Below are positions 24,819-32,554 of a DNA stretch of 56,057 nt, piece after piece. Each line of letters opens with the position of its first letter. Within the stretch, counting starts at the first letter, position 1. Origin of the DNA: an uncultured Lachnospiraceae bacterium (lineage in GTDB: Bacteria > Bacillota > Clostridia > Lachnospirales > Lachnospiraceae); contig CAJTXA010000021.1 of the NCBI GenBank assembly GCA_910579865.1, positions 1 to 56,057 of the forward strand, read 5' to 3'. A program made the position numbers and the translations under genes. The notes under the pieces are model-generated. The model had not been told where the DNA came from and searched no databases. It saw only the letters and a program-made list of their open reading frames with translations.

Positions 24819-25802
24819 ATGGAAGAATTAAAAGTAATTGAAAATGAAATTGTTTCTGTATATGAAACAGATAAGGGAGAAAAAGTTGTTTATGGTACAG
24901 AACTTTATAAGGTATTAGAAGTAAAGAGTAAATTTGCTGACTGGGTTAAAAATCGTCTAAATGATTGTGATGCTATTGAAAATAAAGACTTTCAGAGTTT
25001 TTCTAAAATTTTAGAAAAAGGTGGAAGACCTCAAACAGAATATATTATCCAATTAGATACCGCAAAGGAAATGGCAATGTTAGAACGTAATGACATTGGC
25101 AAGCAGGTTCGCAGATACTTTATTGATGTGGAAAAGAAATATAAAGAGAAAAAAGCAGAAAAAAATACAATCTCCTTAAAGGAGCAACTGGAAGCCGCTG
25201 CCTTTGTCGCTGAAAATTTACACATCCCACAAAGCAATAAAATCATGATGTTCCGCAAAGTATGCGAAAATAACAACGTAAACAGCAATTTTCTTCCCGC
25301 CTATTCTGAAAATGAAGACAGAGAAGCGAAGCCAGCTACAGAGCTGTTAGAGAGATTCCAGTGTGGAATAAGTGCTAGAAAGTTTAACGAGTTATTATTG
25401 AAAGCAGGATACTTAGAGGAAAGAGAAAGAAAATCGAGCAGTAGTAAAACAGGAATGAAGAAGTTTAAATCATTGACGGAAAAAGGATTAAAGTATGGGA
25501 AGAACTTAACTTGTGAGAAGAATGTAAAAGAAACACAACCCTACTATTATGTAGATACCTTTTTAGAACTTTACCATCTTGTGCAGGGGGGTGGCGTGAT
25601 GAGAGAGAACGTAACCTCAAAAGTAGAGATGGAAGCGACTTTACAAAGCTACAGACAGCAAGTCAGGGAAGTTAAGGCAGACATGAACTGGGAGGATTAC
25701 TTCAAATTGATTGAAATTGCTACAGAAACTAATGCAAATAATGCCGTGGACTTGGCTTGGCGGTTAGGATATTTAGCAGGAATACGGTTTGGAAAGGAAT
25801 AG
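24819..25802 (+). CDS. Phage antirepressor (intact, module 2)
   Basis: A 327-residue protein. Residues 1-110 are AntA/AntB-like. The middle (LKEQLEAAAFVAENLHIPQS ... SARKFNELLLKAGYLEER) is a KilAC-like DNA-binding region. The C-terminal 70 residues end LAWRLGYLAGIRFGKE; a fragment of this ending recurs at 39.88 kb. It lies inside the interrupted tail operon under its own RHH-controlled promoter. It probably inactivates repressors of this or other prophages. Confidence 0.8.
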   Translation: MEELKVIENEIVSVYETDKGEKVVYGTELYKVLEVKSKFADWVKNRLNDCDAIENKDFQSFSKILEKGGRPQTEYIIQLDTAKEMAMLERNDIGKQVRRYFIDVEKKYKEKKAEKNTISLKEQLEAAAFVAENLHIPQSNKIMMFRKVCENNNVNSNFLPAYSENEDREAKPATELLERFQCGISARKFNELLLKAGYLEERERKSSSSKTGMKKFKSLTEKGLKYGKNLTCEKNVKETQPYYYVDTFLELYHLVQGGGVMRENVTSKVEMEATLQSYRQQVREVKADMNWEDYFKLIEIATETNANNAVDLAWRLGYLAGIRFGKE

Positions 25803-25809
25803 AAAGGGT

Positions 25810-26022
25810 ATGGATATGGAGAAAATTAAAAGATATGTAGATCGGTTTATTGAGAAAGTAACAGTAAATGATAGATATGATATGAGTGTTTTAGAGTTGA
25901 AAACGTTGGCACAGGGAGCAAGCAGGGATGCTTTGAATACGATAAGTATTACGTTTAATTTTGGGTATATTAAGGGCTATAAGGCGGCTATGGCGGAAAT
26001 GAAGAAAGGCGGTGCAGAATAA
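25810..26022 (+). CDS. Small accessory protein (copy 1)
   Basis: A 70-residue protein (MDMEKIKRYVDRFIEKVTVN ... ISITFNFGYIKGYKAAMAEM). It follows the antirepressor by 7 bp with AGAAAGGG and is probably in the same operon. A paralogue is at 39922. Function unknown, but the pair antirepressor end plus this protein is duplicated as a unit. Confidence 0.65.
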   Translation: MDMEKIKRYVDRFIEKVTVNDRYDMSVLELKTLAQGASRDALNTISITFNFGYIKGYKAAMAEMKKGGAE

Positions 26023-26112
26023 TGGACTATAAAAAGTAGATTGTAGAACTTTTACCGAAAATTAACAATGAGAAGTGGATTAAGAAAATTTACATAATTG
26101 TTCGAGAATGTG
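26022..26112 (+). pseudogene. Remnant of a small accessory gene cut by the CRISPR array
   Basis: The frame reads MDYKK, then TAG, then IVELLPKINNEKWIKKIYII. It looks like a small helical protein with an internal stop. It continues directly into the first CRISPR repeat at 26113, so the array replaces its 3' end. Confidence 0.5.
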
Positions 26113-26278
26113 GTCGTAGTTCCCCTATATCTTTTGGTATGATATAATTGCTAAATTTGAAAGTATGCCAAAAACATTGTCGTAGTTCCCCTATATCTTT
26201 TGGTATGATATAATAGATGGTATGGTAAATCATTTGACAGAAGCGTCGTAGTTCCCTTATATTTTGGTATGATATAAT
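26113..26278 (+). CRISPR. Phage-borne mini CRISPR array, 3 repeats and 2 spacers (type II-C-like)
   Basis: Repeats lie at 26113-26148, 26179-26214 (both 36 bp, identical: GTCGTAGTTCCCC...GGTATGATATAAT) and 26245-26278 (34 bp, degenerate terminal repeat). The two spacers are exactly 30 bp (26149-26178 and 26215-26244). Repeat length, the G-T-N-G-T-A-G-T-T-CCC start and the TATAAT end match type II-C repeats used with Cas9. Each repeat ends in an extended -10 (TGATATAAT), as in Neisseria arrays. Spacer 2 matches the tape-measure gene at 23544-23573 in 29 of 30 bases. No cas genes are in the window. Confidence 0.9.
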
Positions 26279-26322
26279 TCAGAACAGTAAGAAAGAGGGC
26301 GGCAGAGACTTTAGTGTAATAG

Positions 26323-26366
26323 AAAAGTCAGATATTCTAATTTGAAAGAATATTTGGCTTTTTTAG
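26323..26366 (+). terminator. Terminator after the accessory insertion
   Basis: GTCAGATATTCT (26327-26338) pairs with AGAATATTTGGC (26348-26359; two G-U pairs), followed by T6. Near-identical hairpins are at 40197 and 40871, and a decayed one is near 39564, always after this kind of accessory cassette. Confidence 0.75.
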
Positions 26367-26466
26367 TTTTTATAATTTTTTGAAATGTCCTTATATAGGG
26401 TTCTGTCATTTTTACAATGAGGATGACAATTGTTATAGACAATTTTTATTAGAAAGGAAGAGAAAG

Positions 26467-27141
26467 ATGGCATATGATTTGTATTTTGATGAAATTCTTC
26501 TTCCAGTAACACCAGAAAAAATGACTCTTAACATAAAAAATCAAAATAAAACAGTAATTTTAATTAATGAAGGAGAGATTAATTTATTAAAAACCCCTGG
26601 TCTAACAGGAATTAGTTTTGATCTCCTGCTGCCAAATTGCGAATATCCATTTAGTGTTTATCCAGAAGGATTTCATCCTGCTAGTTGGTATTTAGATTAT
26701 TTTGAGGATTTTAAAGTAAATCGGAAAACGTTTCGATTCATTTTCATTCGGAATATGCCTTCTGGTAAATTATTGAATGGAATTAATATGAAAGTTTCAT
26801 TAGAAGATTATAGTATAAAGGAATCGTACTCTGAACAATTTGACTTTACCGTTTCTGTAAAACTTCTTCAGTATCGAGATTATCGAACGAAGTTATCAGA
26901 AATTTTAAATGTAAATGGAAAAGAGGTAGTGGAGAAGCAATCAGAACGAGAAGAGGATCATGCTCCTTCTGCTTCCAGTTATACAGTGATAAAAGGAGAT
27001 ACTCTTTGGGGAATTGCGAAGAGATATTATGGTGATGGTGCACTCTATACAAAGATTGCTGCTGCTAATTCAGAAAAAATCAGTAATCCTAATTTGATTT
27101 TTCCAGGACAAGTACTGACTATACCGCCAAAGGAGGAATAG
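26467..27141 (+). CDS. xkdP: LysM-domain tail protein (XkdP-like)
   Basis: A 224-residue protein. The N-terminal domain (AYDLYFDEILLPVTPEKM) is an XkdP/gpU-like tail domain, and the C-terminal LysM is SYTVIKGDTLWGIAKRYYGD ... IFPGQVLTIP. It links tail tube and hub and contacts peptidoglycan. The ATG at 26467 follows AAAGGAAGAG. The frame is open upstream to a TTG at 26380, reading KCPYIGFCHFYNEDDN, whose meaning is unclear. Confidence 0.85.
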   Translation: MAYDLYFDEILLPVTPEKMTLNIKNQNKTVILINEGEINLLKTPGLTGISFDLLLPNCEYPFSVYPEGFHPASWYLDYFEDFKVNRKTFRFIFIRNMPSGKLLNGINMKVSLEDYSIKESYSEQFDFTVSVKLLQYRDYRTKLSEILNVNGKEVVEKQSEREEDHAPSASSYTVIKGDTLWGIAKRYYGDGALYTKIAAANSEKISNPNLIFPGQVLTIPPKEE

Positions 27142-27144
27142 GGA

Positions 27145-28104
27145 TTGAATGTAAAATTGTATATCCGAAATGGAGATTATCTTTATGAGCCAGCTACTCT
27201 AGAAGGAATTACATGGATTACTTGTCGAAATTCCTCTCCAGGTGAATTATCTTTTGAGGTGCTTCAGGATGATATTTTAAAGATAGAGGAAGGAAATGCT
27301 GTTCAGCTGATTGTAGATGGAGTGGGTGTATTTTCTGGTTTCTTATTTGAATTAGAACGGGATAAGGATCAGGTAATGAAGTGTAAGGCGTATGATCAGT
27401 TGCGTTATTTAAAAAATAAAGATACCTATTGTTATGTTGGAAAAAGGGCATCTGATTTGGTTCGAATGATTGCAGCAGATTTTCAGTTGCAAATCGGAGA
27501 AATTGAAGATACTGGATATATCATTCCACTTCGAACCGAATCAAATCAGACTTTATTTGACATTATTCAAAATGCTTTGGATTTGACGTTGATGAATCAA
27601 AATACACTCTATGTATTATATGATGATTTTGGCAGGCTTGCTTTAAAAAATATTGATAATATGAAATTAAATTTATTGCTAACAGAGAAGACAGCCGAGA
27701 ATTTCACGTATACATCTAGCATTGATTCAGATGTATACAATCAGGTTAAGCTTACTTTTGATAATGAGAAAACTGGAAAAAGAGATGTGTATTTAACAAA
27801 AGATTCTTCTAATATTGAAAAGTGGGGTGTATTGCAATATTATGACACATTAAAAGAAGGAGAAAATGGCAAGGCAAAAGCAGATGCGCTTTTAGGATTT
27901 TATAATAAAAAACAAAAACGTTTGAAAGTGAAAGGTGTATTTGGAGATGTGCGAGTACGAGCAGGATGTTTCATTGGTGTTCAGTTAGACTTAATTGATG
28001 TTCAGGTAAAGAACTACATGATGTGTGATAAAGTGACTCATACTTTTCAAAATCAGGAACATACAATGGAATTAACTTTGATTGGAGGGGATTTTAGTGC
28101 CTGA
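27145..28104 (+). CDS. xkdQ: Tail hub protein (XkdQ-like)
   Basis: A 319-residue protein starting at TTG, 8 bp after AGGAGG. Features are EGITWITCRNSSPGELSFEV, a hub/late-control-D-like core and VRAGCFIGVQLDL near the end. It forms the base of the tail tube with the LysM protein. Confidence 0.82.
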   Translation: MNVKLYIRNGDYLYEPATLEGITWITCRNSSPGELSFEVLQDDILKIEEGNAVQLIVDGVGVFSGFLFELERDKDQVMKCKAYDQLRYLKNKDTYCYVGKRASDLVRMIAADFQLQIGEIEDTGYIIPLRTESNQTLFDIIQNALDLTLMNQNTLYVLYDDFGRLALKNIDNMKLNLLLTEKTAENFTYTSSIDSDVYNQVKLTFDNEKTGKRDVYLTKDSSNIEKWGVLQYYDTLKEGENGKAKADALLGFYNKKQKRLKVKGVFGDVRVRAGCFIGVQLDLIDVQVKNYMMCDKVTHTFQNQEHTMELTLIGGDFSA

Positions 28105-28492
28105 TACGGAAACATTCTTAAAATTAATTAAGCAGGCAGCGGTGGAAGCAGTCAGGCAGACGAAACCCTGTAATTTGATGTTTGGAACGGTAAAAAATGA
28201 GAAACCTCTGCTGATTCATGTGGATGGAGACAGTAAAATGGAATTGGAAAAAGCTTTTTTAATTCTTTCTAGAAATGTCACCGATTATGAGGTTGAAATG
28301 ACAGTAGAACATAAAACTGAGCCGCAGGGTGGTGGAAGTGGGGATGCTGCTTTTGAGAGTCATCTTCATGAATATAAAGGTAGGAAAAAATTTTTGGTTC
28401 ATAAAGCATTAAAAATGGGAGAACGTGTGATTTTGGTTCAACTTGCAGGAGAAAGTCGTTATATTGTTTTGGATCGAATAGGAGAGGGTTAG
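28097..28492 (+). CDS. DUF2577 baseplate protein (XkdR-like)
   Basis: A 131-residue protein starting at GTG 28097 after GGAGGGG and overlapping the hub gene. The family core is TKPCNLMFGTVKNEKPLLIH and KMGERVILVQLAGESRYIVL. It is part of the PBSX-like baseplate. Confidence 0.78.
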   Translation: MPDTETFLKLIKQAAVEAVRQTKPCNLMFGTVKNEKPLLIHVDGDSKMELEKAFLILSRNVTDYEVEMTVEHKTEPQGGGSGDAAFESHLHEYKGRKKFLVHKALKMGERVILVQLAGESRYIVLDRIGEG

Positions 28493-28493
28493 G

Positions 28494-28895
28494 ATGTTAC
28501 CAACACAAAACTATGAAATTCCTGATTTTTACATACAGGAAGAAACGTCTCAAACTTATCGTATGGTATTGAATGAGAACCGGATGAAGCAAATGTGTGA
28601 TGATCTGGAAGCAATTAAGCAGGCGGTTTATAAGATAATCAACACCGAGAGATATTTATATTTGATTTATAGTCGTAATTATGGCGTAGAGTTAGTAAAT
28701 TTATTTGGGAAACCAATTTCTTATTGTGTGTCTGAAATTGAACGGCGAATTCGAGAGGCTCTTCTTATGGATGATCGGATTGTGGAAGTAAAAGATTTTC
28801 AATTTGATTTTCCAGAAAAACGAACGATCCATACTAAATTTACAGTTGTTTCTACAAAAGGAGATTTTGTTACAGAAAAGAAGGTGGTGGTTTAG
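28494..28895 (+). CDS. DUF2634 baseplate protein (XkdS/gp25-like)
   Basis: A 133-residue protein; INTERYLYLIYSRNYGVELV and IERRIREALLMDDRIVEV are typical of the XkdS/gp25-like wedge proteins. It initiates sheath assembly in the baseplate. Confidence 0.8.
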   Translation: MLPTQNYEIPDFYIQEETSQTYRMVLNENRMKQMCDDLEAIKQAVYKIINTERYLYLIYSRNYGVELVNLFGKPISYCVSEIERRIREALLMDDRIVEVKDFQFDFPEKRTIHTKFTVVSTKGDFVTEKKVVV

Positions 28896-28898
28896 TGT

Positions 28899-29987
28899 AT
28901 GTACGAAAGGGAGACATATGAGGAGATTTTAAAGAGATTATTGGCAAAAGTTCCTTCTAATGTAGATAAAAGGGAGGGTTCGGTTATCTGGGATGCATTA
29001 GCTCCTGCTGCCGCAGAGATAGCACAGCTTTATATTGAACTAAATTGGTCAATCAATCAGTATTTTGGAGATACGGCGGATCGGGAGCATTTAATTCGGA
29101 GAGCAGCGGAAAGAGGGATTTCTCCGAAACCAGCAAGTCATGCGATTTTAAAGGGAGTTTTTAATAAAAGTGTACCAATTGGCTCCCGATTTAGCTTAGA
29201 TGATTTGAATTATATTGTAATCGAAGAAATGGATCGATTAGAATTTACTTATCAGTTACAGTGTGAAACAGAGGGAATTTGTGGTAATAAAAACTTTGGA
29301 CACTTAATTCCGATTCAATATATGAATGGATTGACAGAGGCGGAAATTACAGAATTATTAATACCAGGTGAAGAGGCAGAGGATACTGAATCTTTTCGAG
29401 AACGTTATATTCGCTCCTTTTCTCCAAAAGCATTTGGAGGAAATCGTGCGGATTATATGGAGAAAATCTATGCGATTCCAGGAGTGGGTGGCTGCAAGGT
29501 ATATCGAACAACGAATGAGGTAGGAGAAAAAGTAGGAGGTCATGTGAAATGTGTCTTTCTTACTTCAGAATATAAGGTTGCTAGTAAAGAATTGATTCAT
29601 GTTGTGCAAGAAGCATTAGATCCAGATGGATGTGAGGGAGAGGGATACGGATGGGCACCGATTGGGCATGTGGTTCATGTTTGTTCTGTAATCCCAGTTT
29701 CTGTGAATATCAATACTGTAGTACAGTTAGAGTCTGGATATCGATTTGAGGATGTAAGGATGTATTTGGAAGAAGCACTAGATCGGTATTTGCTGGAATT
29801 GAATCGTACTTGGGCAAAAAGGGAATCTCTGGTTGTTCGTATTTCTCAAATTGAATCAGATTTTTTAGATATTGATGGTGTGATGGATATTCGGGATACA
29901 AAAATAAATGGAAAAGAAGAAAATTTGGTATTGGAAGGAGATTTGATTGGAGTAAGGGGGGAGATTGTTGGACAGGAAACTCATTGA
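28899..29987 (+). CDS. xkdT: Baseplate J-like protein (XkdT-like)
   Basis: A 362-residue protein: KVPSNVDKREGSVIWDALAP at the start, SFRERYIRSFSPKAFGGNRA and YAIPGVGGCKVYRTTNEVGE in the core. It is a baseplate wedge component. It overlaps the start of the next gene. Confidence 0.88.
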   Translation: MYERETYEEILKRLLAKVPSNVDKREGSVIWDALAPAAAEIAQLYIELNWSINQYFGDTADREHLIRRAAERGISPKPASHAILKGVFNKSVPIGSRFSLDDLNYIVIEEMDRLEFTYQLQCETEGICGNKNFGHLIPIQYMNGLTEAEITELLIPGEEAEDTESFRERYIRSFSPKAFGGNRADYMEKIYAIPGVGGCKVYRTTNEVGEKVGGHVKCVFLTSEYKVASKELIHVVQEALDPDGCEGEGYGWAPIGHVVHVCSVIPVSVNINTVVQLESGYRFEDVRMYLEEALDRYLLELNRTWAKRESLVVRISQIESDFLDIDGVMDIRDTKINGKEENLVLEGDLIGVRGEIVGQETH

Positions 29988-31050
29988 TTATCTTCCACCT
30001 GTTATAGGGGAAGTCAAAGAGATGCAGCTACTTATGGAAGTAATGCAAGAGGAAGTAAATTCTCTCTGGATTGCTACAGAAGAAACGAGAGGAGAAGCGT
30101 TTTTTGACACACATACTATTTATGGAATTAGTCGGTGGGAAAAAATGTTAGATCTTTTACCAAAAGGTACAGATTCCTTAGAAACTAGAAATTATCGAAT
30201 TTTGGCTAGGTTAAATGAACGATTGCCTTTTACAATGAGGATGTTAAAGGAACGGATGCAACTTTTAGTGGGAAAGGAAAATTATCAGATTTTTTTAAAT
30301 CCGGATTTATATTGGTTGAAAGTAGTAATTACAGGATTGGATTTGAAAGAATTGCAAATTATTCGTCAGGAGCTTCGGGAAATGATTCCTCTTAATTTGT
30401 TGTTTGTATTTGCTGGTCGAGAACTGATTTTACTTTATTTAAAAATTCGGTTGGAAGCAGGTCTTGCGTTTTCCCATGTTTGTTATCCTCGATACAATGT
30501 ACCTTATTTGTATTATGATGGAACAGCAAAGTATAATGAAGTAAATCGTTATTATTGGTATCGAATGGATACTTGGATGGATTTTTATCCCGTTATATTA
30601 AAACCATCTCTTTTTTGTCAGCCCAAAACTACATATTTTTGGAAAATAAAACTAAGAGATTTGATTTTGCCCGTCCCAGTGAAACATCAAATAGAACACA
30701 TCTGTTATTTGTTTAATGTAAGACAAAGGGTAAATTTTTATTTAGCTACACTAAAAGCAACACTTTTTTGTCAATCAAAACCTACTTATTTTGGAAAGAT
30801 AAAACTAAAGGAAATACTTTCACATAGACGAGTAAAATATCAAATAAAGCAAATTGCTTATTTACCAGGCATAAGGCAGAAGGTTTGGATAGAAAAGCCA
30901 TGTCTTTTTTTTTCTATGAAAGAGGAAAAGAAAACACATTGTCAAGTACATTTAACGATAGGGTATCACTTAACAAAATATAATGGAACTTGTCAGTATA
31001 ATGGAACACGAAAATATGATTCTAAAATTATAACATATAAAGAAATTTAA
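29968..31050 (+). CDS. DUF2313 (YmfQ/XkdU-like) baseplate protein with repeat tail
   Basis: A 360-residue protein starting at TTG after AAGGGGGGAG (29965 is an alternative). Residues 1 to about 185 are the DUF2313 domain (RKLIDYLPPVIGEVKEMQ ... REMIPLNLLFVFAGREL). The extension holds two imperfect repeats of about 55 residues (SLFCQPKTTYFWKIKLRD / TLFCQSKPTYFGKIKLKE) and ends with YNGT-type units. The usual family protein is about 190-200 residues, so the tail is a lineage-specific addition. Confidence 0.78.
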   Translation: MDRKLIDYLPPVIGEVKEMQLLMEVMQEEVNSLWIATEETRGEAFFDTHTIYGISRWEKMLDLLPKGTDSLETRNYRILARLNERLPFTMRMLKERMQLLVGKENYQIFLNPDLYWLKVVITGLDLKELQIIRQELREMIPLNLLFVFAGRELILLYLKIRLEAGLAFSHVCYPRYNVPYLYYDGTAKYNEVNRYYWYRMDTWMDFYPVILKPSLFCQPKTTYFWKIKLRDLILPVPVKHQIEHICYLFNVRQRVNFYLATLKATLFCQSKPTYFGKIKLKEILSHRRVKYQIKQIAYLPGIRQKVWIEKPCLFFSMKEEKKTHCQVHLTIGYHLTKYNGTCQYNGTRKYDSKIITYKEI

Positions 31051-31067
31051 GAAAGGAAGGATAAAAA

Positions 31068-31448
31068 ATGGCAGATGCAATGATAACAAAAAAGGGGAGA
31101 GAGAAGCTTTGTTGTGCTCATGCAGGAGATAGCACGTTGCCAAAATTAAAATATATTGCTTATGGTGATGGAGGAGTGGATGAACAAGGAACACCAATAC
31201 TTCCTACTGGAGAGGAAGTATCTTTAAGAAATGAATTATTTCGAGAAGAAATTGATGAACATCAATATCCGGTTCTTACTACTTGTGAATATAAACATGA
31301 ATTAAGTAAAACAGAATTAGCAAATGTTTATTTGTCAGAGTTAGGAATATTCGATGAAGAAGGAGACTTAATTATCTATAAAACATTTCTGAAAAAAGGA
31401 AAAGATGATGATATGCTATTTCAGTTTTCCATACAAGAAATTTTTTAA
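31068..31448 (+). CDS. Tail-collar/fibre attachment protein
   Basis: A 126-residue protein: ADAMITKKGREKLCCAHAGD then LPKLKYIAYGDGGVDEQGTP is the N-terminal pattern of phage tail-collar fibre proteins. It probably anchors the fibres to the baseplate. GGAAGGA lies upstream. Confidence 0.72.
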   Translation: MADAMITKKGREKLCCAHAGDSTLPKLKYIAYGDGGVDEQGTPILPTGEEVSLRNELFREEIDEHQYPVLTTCEYKHELSKTELANVYLSELGIFDEEGDLIIYKTFLKKGKDDDMLFQFSIQEIF

Positions 31449-31470
31449 GAATAAAGAAAGAGGTGATTTT

Positions 31471-32481
31471 TTGGGAAATTTACAAATTAAAGATCCCCCT
31501 ATATTTACAGAACAAGTACATCAAATAGAGGAAGAGGAATATTTAACTGCGGAGTTGGAAAATGAAATAAAAGGAGCACTTTTAAATAATGAAGTATTTT
31601 TGAAGGTGCTAGCAGAAACAATTCAAAAAACTGTAGAAGCACATATAAAGAATGGGAACCTTCATGTAACAGAACAAGATAAGAATATTTGGTCAAGCAA
31701 GGCCACTGTTGATCATCTTCATGATGAGAGATATTATACAAAAGCAGAAATTTCAGAAAATATTTCAAATCCAAATCTTTTGATAAATCCTGATTTTAGA
31801 AATCCAATTAATCAAAGAGGGCAGACAGGTTATCATATAGCTGGTTATGCAATTGACAGATGGTACAAAGGAGATGGAAGTGTTTATATAAAAGATGGCT
31901 ATCTTGAATTATATCGAACAGGTCATGTAAATAGTTTGAGTCAATTTGTAGAATTAGATGCAGCAGAGCAAATACTTACTTTTAGTGTTTGTACTACTGA
32001 AAATAAAATCTATAATAACACACAATATATAAAAAATATTGATAAAACATATGATTATACTGAGATAGAGAAATATAAAATGAGAATGTCGTATGATTCT
32101 AACCGAAAACTTTTGAAAACAGAAATTTATTGTGATGGTAATGATGATAGTGCAATTTTAGGACTAAAATGGGCAAAATTAGAATTAGGTTCTAGTCCTA
32201 CCCATTTCACACCACCTGATCTAACGGAAGAATTGTTAAAATGTCAAAGATATTATTATAGTTTAGATTTTTCTATTTATAGCGAAATTCAACAGTATGG
32301 ATTTCGATTACCTGTGAAAATGAGAGGCAATCCTACAACAGATTTTAATTCTAGTAATAAGAATATAGTTATTTATTCCACAAATGATACATCTGTTGTG
32401 CTTGCCTCTATGAGTTCTGGAGCTTGGATATTTAACACAAATGGATATGAATATTTAAGGTTAGATGCAGAAATTTATTAA
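31471..32481 (+). CDS. Tail fibre protein 1
   Basis: A 336-residue protein starting at TTG 31471 after AGAGGTGAT. The first roughly 75 residues (PPIFTEQVHQIEEEEYLTAE ... ALLNNEVFLKVLAETIQKTV) are shared with tail fibre 2. Residues from about 95 are different (NPNLLINPDFRNPINQRGQT, a domain known from many phage fibres), as is the beta-rich C-terminus, which should be the receptor-binding part. Confidence 0.75.
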   Translation: MGNLQIKDPPIFTEQVHQIEEEEYLTAELENEIKGALLNNEVFLKVLAETIQKTVEAHIKNGNLHVTEQDKNIWSSKATVDHLHDERYYTKAEISENISNPNLLINPDFRNPINQRGQTGYHIAGYAIDRWYKGDGSVYIKDGYLELYRTGHVNSLSQFVELDAAEQILTFSVCTTENKIYNNTQYIKNIDKTYDYTEIEKYKMRMSYDSNRKLLKTEIYCDGNDDSAILGLKWAKLELGSSPTHFTPPDLTEELLKCQRYYYSLDFSIYSEIQQYGFRLPVKMRGNPTTDFNSSNKNIVIYSTNDTSVVLASMSSGAWIFNTNGYEYLRLDAEIY

Positions 32482-32554
32482 ATGAGAGGAAAATGAAATG
32501 GATAGGATAAATGAAGTAGTATTTTGATAGAGAATTGAAAGGTAGGCAGAACAC

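Noticed and set aside
26215..26244. Spacer 2 as a simple duplicated piece of the tape-measure end
   Set aside because: The match stops exactly at the repeat borders and is exactly 30 bp, equal to the other spacers.
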